Positions 7,164 through 13,229 of a stretch of DNA of 13,229 nt are shown piece after piece. The stretch spans positions 1 to 13,229 of the forward strand of contig CALGIH010000179.1 of NCBI GenBank assembly GCA_937916035.1. The letters are read 5' to 3'. How positions within the stretch are numbered: position 1 is the first letter of the stretch; each line of letters starts with the position of its first letter. The stretch comes from an uncultured Lacinutrix sp. GTDB lineage: Bacteria; Bacteroidota; Bacteroidia; Flavobacteriales; Flavobacteriaceae. The notes under the pieces are model-generated. The model had not been told where the DNA came from. It saw only the letters and a program-made list of their open reading frames with translations, and searched no databases. The translations under genes and the position numbers were made by a program.

Positions 7164-8246
7164 TTATTGTTTAAATACTTTCTCCTGATGATTAATAGAT
7201 TCTTGGTGAATCGCTTTAAACATTCTTAATATAAATTCTTCACTAAGTTTGTTTTCCTCTCCTTCTAAAATCATTTTTCCTAAAATTTCATTCCAACGTT
7301 TTGACTGCAAAACAGCTACATTGTTTGATTTTTTAAGTGCTCCAATACCATCAGATACTTTCATTCGCTTACCTAAAACCTCAATAAGCTGGTGGTCAAT
7401 AACATCAATTTGAGTTCTTAGCGTATTAATTTTATTATTGTACTCCGCTCCAGCAGATGTTTCTTTTCTAATTTTAAGATCGTTCATGATTTTAACCAAG
7501 GCTGCAGGGGTTATTTGTTGCGATGCATCAGACCAAGCATTATCTGGGTCATGATGTGTTTCCACCATTAAACCATCATAGTTTAAGTCAAGAGCTGTTT
7601 GACATAAATCGAAAATAATATCACGTCTTCCAGCAATGTGTGAAGGATCTAATATTAATGGCAAATCTGGAAAACGATTTTGCAAATCAATTGGTAATTG
7701 CCATTCAGGATTGTTACGGTATCTTGTTTTCTCATACGCTGAAAATCCTCTATGAATTACACCTAAATTATTAATTCCGGCAGTATAAAAACGCTCTACA
7801 GCTCCTAACCACAAAGATAAGTCTGGGTTTACAGGGTTTTTTATCAAAACTGGTTTATCAGTTCCTTGTAAAGCATCCGCAATTTCTTGAACTATAAATG
7901 GGCTCACTGTTGTACGCGCTCCAATCCATAAAATATCAACATCGTGCTTTAATGCTAATTCTACATGATTGGCATTAGCAACTTCGGTAGTGATTAACAT
8001 TCCTGTTTCTTCCTTGGCTTTTTGAAGCCATTTTAAACCTAAAGCTCCAACGCCTTCAAAATTCCCTGGTCTTGTTCTTGGTTTCCAAATCCCTGCTCTT
8101 AAAACTGTCGCATCTGTATTCTTAAGCTGATTTGCAATTTCTAATACTTGTTTCTCAGTTTCTGCACTACATGGTCCAGCAATAACTAGTGGATGATCTA
8201 GCTCAAATTTATTCAACCATGTTCTTAATTCTTTTTTATTCTCCAT
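7164..8246 (-). CDS. Bifunctional 3-deoxy-7-phosphoheptulonate (DAHP) synthase / chorismate mutase
   Basis: This fusion contains the first committed enzyme of the shikimate pathway (PEP + erythrose 4-phosphate to DAHP) and the chorismate-to-prephenate branch enzyme. Residues about 1-258 form a type I-beta (KDO8P-synthase-like) DAHP synthase: AGPCS with metal ligand Cys26, KPRTRP (55-60), IKNPVNPD, DPSH with His203, VETH with Glu229, and Asp233/Asp235. Residues about 270-360 are an AroQ-class chorismate mutase (NKINTLRTQIDVID, then LGKRMKVSDGIGALKK and LQSKRW). DAHP synthases with a C-terminal mutase are known from Bacteroidota such as Prevotella, where the mutase domain also mediates prephenate feedback inhibition. 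It lies 12 bp after tyrA. Gene names aroG or aroF are used variably, so none is assigned. Confidence 0.96.
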   Translation of the reverse strand: MENKKELRTWLNKFELDHPLVIAGPCSAETEKQVLEIANQLKNTDATVLRAGIWKPRTRPGNFEGVGALGLKWLQKAKEETGMLITTEVANANHVELALKHDVDILWIGARTTVSPFIVQEIADALQGTDKPVLIKNPVNPDLSLWLGAVERFYTAGINNLGVIHRGFSAYEKTRYRNNPEWQLPIDLQNRFPDLPLILDPSHIAGRRDIIFDLCQTALDLNYDGLMVETHHDPDNAWSDASQQITPAALVKIMNDLKIRKETSAGAEYNNKINTLRTQIDVIDHQLIEVLGKRMKVSDGIGALKKSNNVAVLQSKRWNEILGKMILEGEENKLSEEFILRMFKAIHQESINHQEKVFKQ

Positions 8247-8258
8247 TTTTCCTATGTT

Positions 8259-9110
8259 TTAAGCGATTCCTTTTAATATTTCTTTTATGTGATTTGTTTC
8301 CTTCATTTCTCTAAAAACTGCTTCAAAATCATCTTTTTCCATGAATTCTTTAAACTGCTTTAGGTTATGTATGTACTCTTCCAATGTCTCTATGACATTT
8401 ATTTTATTTTGTTCAAAAATTGGCGCCCACATTTCTGGTGAACTCTTTGCTAAACGAACAGTCGATTCAAATCCACTTCCTGCCATATCAAAAATATCAC
8501 GTTCATTTTTTTCTTTCTCAATGACTGTTTTACCCAACATAAAAGCACTAATATGAGATAAGTGAGACACATAAGCGATATGCTTATCATGTGCTTTTGG
8601 TTTCATGTAACGAATACGCATTCCTATTTCGTTAAATAATATCAATGCCTTTTCTTGCAATTTAAACGCTGTGTCTTCAACCTCACAAATAATGTTCGTT
8701 TTGCCTTTATATAAATTATGAATAGCTGCTGAAGGTCCTGAAAATTCAGTTCCAGCAATTGGATGCATCGCCAAAAAATTTCTTCGCTTCGGATGATTTT
8801 TTACGGCTTCGCAAATATCTTCTTTGGTTGAACCAACATCAATAACCAAAGTATCGTTACCAACTTTATCTAAAATTTCAGGCAATTGTTTTACGGTCAC
8901 ATTCACAGGAATTGCAACAATAACCAAATCTGCATTAGCTATATCATTGATAATTGCTTTAGCATCAATAATGTTAAGCGATAAGGCTTCCTTTAAGTGT
9001 TCTTCATTGTGGTCAATCCCAAAAATTGTGCATTTAGGATGCAAACGCTTTATATCTAAAGCAAGACTTCCTCCTATTAACCCAACACCAATTATGTATA
9101 TCTTTTCCAT
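8259..9110 (-). CDS. tyrA: Prephenate dehydrogenase
   Basis: TyrA oxidatively decarboxylates prephenate to 4-hydroxyphenylpyruvate, the tyrosine branch. The 283-residue protein opens with the Rossmann NAD(P) motif GVGLIGGS (8-15). It then carries VDVGSTK (90-96), the HPIAGTEFSGP active-site segment (His116), and SHLSHISAF (182-190), and it ends in a helical dimerisation domain. There is no fused chorismate mutase and no C-terminal ACT domain, which fits the mutase being on the DAHP synthase. Two ATG codons stand in tandem at 9113 and 9110. The first overlaps the aminotransferase stop as ATGA; the second gives MEKIYIIGVG, the usual start. The frame is open for another 14 codons upstream, but that part codes inside the aminotransferase and is not likely to be used. 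Confidence 0.95.
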   Translation of the reverse strand: MEKIYIIGVGLIGGSLALDIKRLHPKCTIFGIDHNEEHLKEALSLNIIDAKAIINDIANADLVIVAIPVNVTVKQLPEILDKVGNDTLVIDVGSTKEDICEAVKNHPKRRNFLAMHPIAGTEFSGPSAAIHNLYKGKTNIICEVEDTAFKLQEKALILFNEIGMRIRYMKPKAHDKHIAYVSHLSHISAFMLGKTVIEKEKNERDIFDMAGSGFESTVRLAKSSPEMWAPIFEQNKINVIETLEEYIHNLKQFKEFMEKDDFEAVFREMKETNHIKEILKGIA

Positions 9111-10252
9111 CATATTCTTGCTATTGCTTCTTCTAAGTCTTCCGCTGATGCACACAGTGAAAACCGTATATAACCTTCCCCATTACTACCAAAAATAGTT
9201 CCTGGTGTTATAAAAATATGGTTATTCTTTAATACAGCATCAATAAATTCTTCCGACTTTAAAAATCGTGGTAATTTTGCCCAAACAAAAAGTCCTGTTG
9301 CTTTTTTATCATAGGTGCAATTTAAAGCATCTGCTAGTTTCCAAACCAATTCTCGTCGTTGTTCATAAACGCTATTTAAGCTTACATACCATAATTTTGA
9401 ACATTTTAAAGCCTCAACTGCTCCCTTTTGAATGCCATAAAACATACCAGAATCCATATTGCTCTTTACTTTTAAAATAGCATTGATGTGTTCGTTATTT
9501 CCTAAAACCATTCCTACTCTCCAACCTGCCATATTGAATGTTTTGCTTAGCGAATTAAGCTCTAAACAAACATCTTTTGCTCCATGAGCGCTTAAAATGC
9601 TTCGTGGCGAATCGTTAAGAATAAAACTGTAAGGATTATCATTTACTATTAAAATACTGTGTCTTTTTCCAAATTGAACCAAGGCATTAAAAAACGCATG
9701 TGATGCTGAAGCTCCTGTCGGCATGTGTGGATAGTTAATCCACATTAATTTTACTTTTGATAAATCTTGTTTTTCTAAAGCATCTAAATCTGGCAACCAA
9801 TTGCCACCCTCATTCAAGTCATAAAAAACAGGTTTCGCTTCTAACAATTTAGTAACAGACTGATAGGTTGGATAACCAGGATTTGGAATTAAAACCTCAT
9901 CTCCAGCGTTTAAAAACGCCATTGAGATATGCATGATGCCTTCTTTACTTCCCATTAATGGTAGCACTTCTGTTGACGGGCTTAAATTTACTTGGTAATG
10001 TTCTTTATAAAAAGACACAATAGCTTCCCTCAACTCTGGAAGCCCTTGATAACTTTGATATTTATGTGCATTTGCATTTGTTAACCCTTCGGTTAAGGCA
10101 GTGATGACTTTATGCGGAGGTTGTAAATCTGGGCTACCAATTCCTAAATTAATAATTGGTTTTCCACTTGCAATTAACACGGCAACTTCTCTTAATTTTT
10201 TTGAAAAATAGTACTCCTCTACACTATGTAATCTGTTGGCTACATCTATCAT
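9110..10252 (-). CDS. PLP-dependent class I/II aminotransferase, probably aromatic or aspartate type
   Basis: A fold-type I aminotransferase of 380 residues. Its position between the prephenate dehydratase and prephenate dehydrogenase suggests that it transaminates phenylpyruvate and 4-hydroxyphenylpyruvate (or prephenate) to the amino acids. Visible PLP landmarks are INLGIGSPD (34-42), NPGYPTY (124-130), NYPHMPTG (173-180; His176 stands where Asn is usual), the pyridine-binding Asp205 in NDNPYSF, the Schiff-base Lys237 in SLSKTFNMAGWRVG, and the carboxylate-binding Arg363 in YIRFSL. The start ATG overlaps the pheA stop by 4 nt, and the stop overlaps the tyrA start. Substrate range (aspartate, aromatic, or LL-diaminopimelate-like) cannot be decided from sequence; the aromatic role is inferred from context. 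Confidence 0.9.
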   Translation of the reverse strand: MIDVANRLHSVEEYYFSKKLREVAVLIASGKPIINLGIGSPDLQPPHKVITALTEGLTNANAHKYQSYQGLPELREAIVSFYKEHYQVNLSPSTEVLPLMGSKEGIMHISMAFLNAGDEVLIPNPGYPTYQSVTKLLEAKPVFYDLNEGGNWLPDLDALEKQDLSKVKLMWINYPHMPTGASASHAFFNALVQFGKRHSILIVNDNPYSFILNDSPRSILSAHGAKDVCLELNSLSKTFNMAGWRVGMVLGNNEHINAILKVKSNMDSGMFYGIQKGAVEALKCSKLWYVSLNSVYEQRRELVWKLADALNCTYDKKATGLFVWAKLPRFLKSEEFIDAVLKNNHIFITPGTIFGSNGEGYIRFSLCASAEDLEEAIARI

Positions 10253-11076
10253 ACCTTTGCCTTTTTATATTCGCCCAATACCTTAAAATCTTGTGCCATT
10301 ATTTTCATAATGGATTTTGCTTTTTCATAATCTGAATAAGTATCAAAAGTTACATCCACAAAAAAGGCGTACTTCCAAGGCGTTTCCATTTTTGGTAAGG
10401 ATTGTATTTTAGTCAAATTCAGTTTACAATCACTCATCACATTTAATATAGCTGCTAAACTTCCACGTTTATGATCGACATCAAATTTTAAGGAAGCTTT
10501 GTTTATTTCATCTAAAGGGATTTCATGATTTTCACGTTTTACTATCACAAAGCGCGTTTCATTATCCTTAATCGTTTGAATACTTGGCGCTAAAATTTCA
10601 AGTTCAAATAGTTGAGCAGCTAATTTACTTGCAATAGCAGCAATTCCTTTAAGTTGTTTTTTATGAATCCGCTCAGCAACCTCAGCGGTATCTTTATCTT
10701 CCACTAACTTGATATGTGGATGCTTTTTAAAAAATTCTTTACACTGTAACAATGCCATTGGGTGCGAATAAACTTCTTTAATATCACTTATTGACTGATT
10801 TGGCAATGCCATTAAATTATGCTGAATATCCAAGTAATGTTCACCAACAATATGCAAATTCCCATGATCTATTAGGGCATAATTTGGAATGATGGAACCC
10901 ACAATTGAGTTTTCAATGGCCATGATTACAGCATCTGTTTCCTCATTTAATAAACTCTCTACAGCACGATCAAAAGTTAAGCACTCCAAAATATGGATGT
11001 CTTTACTAAAATAGTTTTGCGACACTATATGATGGAAGGATCCTATTATGCCTTGTATTGCTACAGATTTAATCAT
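10249..11076 (-). CDS. pheA: Prephenate dehydratase with C-terminal ACT domain
   Basis: Converts prephenate to phenylpyruvate, the phenylalanine branch. The 275 residues comprise a periplasmic-binding-like catalytic region (about 1-180), with IQGIIGSFHH (8-16), IENSIVGS (54-61) and the catalytic NETRFVIV (172-179), followed by a C-terminal ACT domain (about 193-270) with GSLAAILNV. The usual ESRP phenylalanine-binding motif of the ACT domain reads QSLP here (226-229), so feedback binding of Phe may differ; this is inference. No N-terminal chorismate mutase is present, unlike E. coli PheA. It is the first structural gene of the operon. Its ATG stands 5 nt after the U tract of a terminator hairpin, consistent with attenuation control. 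Confidence 0.95.
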   Translation of the reverse strand: MIKSVAIQGIIGSFHHIVSQNYFSKDIHILECLTFDRAVESLLNEETDAVIMAIENSIVGSIIPNYALIDHGNLHIVGEHYLDIQHNLMALPNQSISDIKEVYSHPMALLQCKEFFKKHPHIKLVEDKDTAEVAERIHKKQLKGIAAIASKLAAQLFELEILAPSIQTIKDNETRFVIVKRENHEIPLDEINKASLKFDVDHKRGSLAAILNVMSDCKLNLTKIQSLPKMETPWKYAFFVDVTFDTYSDYEKAKSIMKIMAQDFKVLGEYKKAKV

Positions 11077-11081
11077 AGTTC

Positions 11082-11112
11082 AAAAAAAAAGTCTCGATTT
11101 TCATCGAGACTT
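11082..11112 (-). terminator. Attenuator terminator hairpin upstream of pheA
   Basis: Minus-strand arms AAGTCTCGAT (11112-11103) and ATCGAGACTT (11098-11089) form a perfect 10-bp stem with a 4-nt GAAA loop, followed by an unbroken U tract down to 11082. It is a canonical intrinsic terminator, but it lies upstream of the first structural gene of its own operon, 22 nt after the stop codon of the aromatic leader ORF. Unregulated, it would silence the whole operon. Confidence 0.92.
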
Positions 11113-11153
11113 ACATTTAATTTATATTTATAACTTACATATATAACGCCTCG
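11105..11153 (-). promoter_or_regulatory. Candidate antiterminator pairing
   Basis: The minus-strand segment CGAGGC (11153-11148), within leader codons 19-21 just past the aromatic run, can pair with GUCUCG (11110-11105) in the 5' arm of the terminator. This gives six contiguous pairs including one G-U. A ribosome stalled on the Tyr/Phe codons would leave CGAGGC free and favour this pairing; a ribosome reaching the stop codon would mask it and let the terminator form. Found by eye, without an energy calculation. Confidence 0.55.
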
Positions 11154-11209
11154 TTTCTTCTGCTAAAAAAGAAATAGAACCAGTTATAATATGTGAAATT
11201 TGTTGTCAT
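11135..11209 (-). CDS. Aromatic-rich leader peptide of the pheA operon
   Basis: A 24-codon ORF runs from the ATG at 11209 to the TAA at 11137-11135. It begins MTTNFTYYNWFYFFF and continues SRRNEALYM. Ten residues are aromatic: Phe at 5, 11, 13, 14 and 15, Tyr at 7, 8, 12 and 23, and Trp at 10. The dense block is residues 7-15. Such a cluster ahead of a terminator and a Phe/Tyr biosynthesis operon is the hallmark of a regulatory leader peptide, like the Phe-rich leader of enterobacterial pheA. The product itself probably has no function; its translation senses charged tRNA(Phe) and tRNA(Tyr), possibly tRNA(Trp). No Shine-Dalgarno sequence precedes it, as is usual in this phylum. The predicted transcription start lies only about 12 nt upstream of the ATG. 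Confidence 0.82.
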   Translation of the reverse strand: MTTNFTYYNWFYFFFSRRNEALYM

Positions 11210-11227
11210 TACTTTGTATTTATTGGG

Positions 11228-11256
11228 CTAAAGTAATTATTATTTTCACAAATCAA
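11228..11256 (-). promoter_or_regulatory. Promoter of the leader-pheA operon
   Basis: On the minus strand a TTG (11256-11254) stands 18 nt from TACTTTAG (11235-11228), one mismatch from the Bacteroidota -7 consensus TAnnTTTG. Transcription would begin near 11221, giving a very short untranslated stretch before the leader ORF at 11209. The rest of the 285-bp pheA-gldA gap, 11236-11337, holds nothing else recognisable. Confidence 0.6.
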
Positions 11257-11337
11257 AATACTAAGACCTTATTTTTAAGAATTTATGCGAATAATTAAAG
11301 AATTCAAAGGAAAACGCGGTATAAATTAATTAATGTT

Positions 11338-11345
11338 TATTTTTG
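11338..11345 (+). promoter_or_regulatory. Possible -7 element of gldA
   Basis: TATTTTTG matches TAnnTTTG exactly and ends 16 nt before the gldA ATG, a suitable distance for a short leader. No TTG lies 17-23 nt upstream, so the match is incomplete. It diverges from the pheA leader promoter, about 100 bp away. Confidence 0.4.
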
Positions 11346-11361
11346 ATTAAACAATTTTTGC

Positions 11362-12264
11362 ATGTCTATAAAGGTTGAACACCTCACGAAAATTTACGGA
11401 AATCAGAAAGCACTTAACAATGTGTCCTTTAAAGTAGAGAAGCCAGAAGTGGTTGGTTTTTTGGGTCCAAATGGCGCAGGAAAATCGACAATGATGAAAA
11501 TCCTGACCACCTATTTGAGTGCTACTGAAGGGAATGCAGAAGTGAATGGATTTGATGTAAACTCCAATGCCAAAGAAGTACAACAAAGTGTTGGCTATTT
11601 ACCAGAGCACAATCCGTTGTATTTAGATATGTATGTGAGAGAATATTTAGCCTTCAATGCTAAAATTCAAAAAGTTGAAACTTCTAGAATTGATGAAATT
11701 ATAGAATTAACAGGTTTGACACCTGAAGCTCATAAAAAAATTGAGCAACTCTCTAAAGGCTTTAGACAACGTGTTGGTTTAGCCTGTGCTTTGCTACACA
11801 ATCCTGATGTACTTATTTTGGATGAACCAACAACAGGATTAGACCCTAATCAATTGGTAGAAATCCGATCACTCATAAAAACGATTGGAAAAGAAAAAAC
11901 AGTATTTCTATCCACACATATTATGCAAGAAGTTGAAGCGATGTGTGATCGTGTTATTATTATTAATAAAGGCGAAATTGTCGCAGACAAAAAACTTAAA
12001 GAACTACGAGAAGGTAAAGACCAAATCGTCATTGTGGAGTTTGACTATCGCGTTGAAGATGCTTTTTTACTGAAACTGCCTAAAGTAAAAAGCGTAGTGA
12101 ATACACATGACTTTGTGTACGAAATCACCTTTTCCTCAAAAGAAGACATGCGTTCTTATGTGTTTGATTTTGCGCATGATAATCAATTAAAGATTCTTCA
12201 ATTAAATCAGAAAAATGCTAGTTTGGAGAGTTTGTTTAGGGAGTTGACTGCTAATCAAAAATAA
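11362..12264 (+). CDS. gldA: Gliding-motility-type ABC transporter ATP-binding subunit GldA
   Basis: ATP-binding subunit of an ABC transporter. In Flavobacterium johnsoniae, GldA with the membrane proteins GldF and GldG is required for gliding motility; orthologues also occur in non-gliding Bacteroidota. The 300-residue protein carries Walker A GPNGAGKS (35-42), a Q-loop region GYLPEHN (78-84) with Glu where Gln is usual, the signature LSKGFRQR (130-137), Walker B LILDEP (151-156) and the switch His186 in STHIMQE. A C-terminal extension (about 215-300) follows the nucleotide-binding domain. The sequence closely resembles my memory of F. johnsoniae GldA (GYLPEHNPLYLD, DEPTTGLDPNQL). No permease gene is adjacent in the window, so gldF/gldG must be elsewhere if present. 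Its end overlaps the convergent lipoprotein gene by 14 bp. Confidence 0.9.
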   Translation: MSIKVEHLTKIYGNQKALNNVSFKVEKPEVVGFLGPNGAGKSTMMKILTTYLSATEGNAEVNGFDVNSNAKEVQQSVGYLPEHNPLYLDMYVREYLAFNAKIQKVETSRIDEIIELTGLTPEAHKKIEQLSKGFRQRVGLACALLHNPDVLILDEPTTGLDPNQLVEIRSLIKTIGKEKTVFLSTHIMQEVEAMCDRVIIINKGEIVADKKLKELREGKDQIVIVEFDYRVEDAFLLKLPKVKSVVNTHDFVYEITFSSKEDMRSYVFDFAHDNQLKILQLNQKNASLESLFRELTANQK

Positions 12265-12997
12265 GCATTCCAGTATAAAACTGTTCCACATTAATCGTTG
12301 CTGGTTCATTCACTGAAATCAAATCTCCTGTACCACGTAATTCACCAGACAATGACACTTGCGGATTCACTATCATATCATTACTTCCTCTGTGATAAAC
12401 ATTCACATTTTGAGCAATTAAATTTGCGCCTTCAAAGCGTCCAGCTCCCGGGAAAAAACCAATGTCTAAATTGTTAACCGTTCCAGAAATATAGAAAGAC
12501 GAAATATTATTGGAGACTACATCTAAATCTTCAATAGCGACTTGCAATCTAAAATCCCCAACGGTAAAACTTCCAGGAACATTAAAATCTTCGGAAACTA
12601 AACTCAATTCTGAATACGTTAATACACCATCAGACGAAACTTCATACTGTGATGAATTTTTTATGCTTTTCAAATTTGGAGCAGTTACGTATATTTTGGT
12701 AATGCCATAATCTCTAACGTAATTACATGAATTGTTATCTGTAAGTTGCAACTCATTGCCAACAACGATGGCATCAACATCATTTAAAAGATTTTCTCCT
12801 GTTTCGATGCTTACAGAATATTCGGCACCTTCTTTAATAATTAGTTCTACATCACGATTTACCAGAATTTGTTCAAAGGAATTTACCATAACCTCTTGCT
12901 GTAATAGATTCCCTTCCGTTTGAAAACAATCGGAAGCATCTTCGCTGTTGCATGCTGCTATTAAAGTAATAATAAATAAGTAAACTATATTCTTCAT
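12251..12997 (-). CDS. DUF2807 (head-GIN domain type) lipoprotein
   Basis: A 248-residue putative lipoprotein. The N-terminus is a short signal peptide (MKNIVYLFIITLIAAC) with an I-A-A-C lipobox, so Cys16 would be the lipidated residue. The following NSEDASD is rich in Ser/Asp/Glu and resembles the lipoprotein export signal that directs Bacteroidota lipoproteins to the cell surface. The body (about 32-248) is a repetitive beta-rich region with alternating motifs such as FEQILVNRDVELIIKEG, SSQYEVSSDG and LSGELRGTGDLI, characteristic of the DUF2807 putative auto-transporter adhesin/head-GIN fold. Function unknown. I start at the ATG at 12997. The frame stays open to 13027, but that extension reads through a palindromic repeat (MSFLRRQES) and is probably not translated. 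Confidence 0.85.
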   Translation of the reverse strand: MKNIVYLFIITLIAACNSEDASDCFQTEGNLLQQEVMVNSFEQILVNRDVELIIKEGAEYSVSIETGENLLNDVDAIVVGNELQLTDNNSCNYVRDYGITKIYVTAPNLKSIKNSSQYEVSSDGVLTYSELSLVSEDFNVPGSFTVGDFRLQVAIEDLDVVSNNISSFYISGTVNNLDIGFFPGAGRFEGANLIAQNVNVYHRGSNDMIVNPQVSLSGELRGTGDLISVNEPATINVEQFYTGMLIFD

Positions 12998-13000
12998 AAT

Positions 13001-13025
13001 AGATTCCTGCCTTCGCAGGAATGAC
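13001..13025. repeat. REP-like dispersed palindrome (ATTCCTGC-GAAG-GCAGGAAT)
   Basis: Arms ATTCCTGC (13003-13010) and GCAGGAAT (13015-13022) form a perfect 8-bp stem with a 4-nt loop. Flanked by GTC and CTA on the minus strand, it is the well-known short palindrome that, when mistranslated, gives SFLRRQES or VIPAKAGIQ peptides in many genomes. It fills most of the 33-bp gap between the outer-membrane protein stop and the lipoprotein ATG. Only one copy is in the window. Confidence 0.8.
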
Positions 13026-13030
13026 AAATT

Positions 13031-13229
13031 TTATAATCGTATTCCAATTCCAAATTCAACTGCTTCAGCTTTTGCTGCATGTGATTTTAAGCTGACTGCT
13101 GCGAACCATTTATCTCCAAAATAACGTTTAAAACCAATACGTTGATATACTCGTCCTTCAAAATCATAAGGATAATACATATAATAGCCAAGTTGTGTTA
13201 CAATAGATAATTTATTGATAAACAGCTCA
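13031..13229 (-). CDS. Outer-membrane beta-barrel protein, 3' end only; probably PagL-like acyloxyacyl hydrolase
   Basis: The right edge cuts the gene; only the last 65 residues can be read. They include INKLSIVTQLGYYMYYPYD, VYQRIGFKRYFGDKWF, AAVSLKSHAAKAEAVE and the terminal FGIGIRL. Alternating hydrophobic/aromatic strands and an ending of this kind are typical of outer-membrane beta-barrels. The R-x-G-x-K-R-Y-F and L-K-S-H-x-x-K-A-x-x-x-E-x-G-I-G pattern resembles Bacteroidota proteins annotated as acyloxyacyl hydrolase (lipid A 3-O-deacylase, PagL family). I recall this from the family and could not compare it directly, so the specific function is tentative. The conserved His (in KSH) and Glu (in VEFG) could belong to the catalytic site of that family. 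It lies 33 bp upstream of the lipoprotein gene on the same strand, separated by the palindromic repeat. Confidence 0.6.
   Translation of the reverse strand, partial: ELFINKLSIVTQLGYYMYYPYDFEGRVYQRIGFKRYFGDKWFAAVSLKSHAAKAEAVEFGIGIRL

Noticed and set aside
9111..9155. N-terminal extension of tyrA (MCISGRLRRSNSKN)
   Set aside because: This stretch codes for the conserved C-terminus of the aminotransferase in another frame; TyrA homologues begin at the MEKIYIIG Rossmann strand.
11113..11361. T-box or other riboswitch upstream of pheA
   Set aside because: The leader between the predicted transcription start and pheA is only about 145 nt and is largely taken up by the aromatic ORF and hairpin. 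No T-box specifier or conserved riboswitch core was seen.
11347..11586. 79-codon minus-strand open frame over the start of gldA
   Set aside because: It overlaps the conserved Walker A part of gldA in antisense and looks like no known protein; it is a shadow of gldA.
12998..13027. Start of the lipoprotein gene at 13027 (MSFLRRQESI)
   Set aside because: The extension is the translated palindromic repeat and would place ten residues ahead of a good lipoprotein signal peptide.

Overview
This AT-rich window encodes proteins typical of the Bacteroidota, most likely a Flavobacteriaceae member. The evidence is a GldA-type ABC ATPase, a DAHP synthase with a C-terminal chorismate mutase, promoter-like TAnnTTTG elements, almost no Shine-Dalgarno sequences, and lipoproteins of Bacteroidota type. 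No tRNA, rRNA, CRISPR array or transposase gene was seen.

Layout. Almost everything left of about 11.2 kb lies on the minus strand, so transcription runs right to left. From right to left, the main block is a tightly packed operon: pheA (prephenate dehydratase), a class I/II aminotransferase, tyrA (prephenate dehydrogenase), a DAHP synthase-chorismate mutase fusion, rsgA, dtd, a YdjM/DUF457-type membrane protein, a MazG-like pyrophosphohydrolase and aroA (EPSP synthase). Junctions are 1-4 bp overlaps or gaps of at most 34 bp. Next come queA, with its own good promoter match and its own terminator, then rlmN, a polyprenyl diphosphate synthase that starts at TTG, and the 5' part of a secreted class-V aminotransferase-like protein cut by the left edge. 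Right of the aromatic operon, gldA runs on the plus strand. It converges on a DUF2807-type lipoprotein gene on the minus strand, which is followed by the 3' end of an outer-membrane beta-barrel gene, probably a PagL-like acyloxyacyl hydrolase, cut by the right edge.

The most interesting element sits in the 285-bp gap between pheA and gldA. On the minus strand a promoter-like sequence is followed by a 24-codon ORF with ten aromatic codons, including the run Tyr-Tyr-Asn-Trp-Phe-Tyr-Phe-Phe-Phe. Next comes a perfect 10-bp hairpin with a U tract that ends 5 nt before the pheA start codon. A segment just past the aromatic codons can pair with the 5' arm of that hairpin. This has the architecture of ribosome-mediated transcription attenuation. 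It would sense charged Phe/Tyr (and perhaps Trp) tRNAs and control pathway entry (DAHP synthase), EPSP synthase, chorismate mutase and both terminal branches. Because of the polycistron, it could also control RsgA, Dtd, the membrane protein and MazG.
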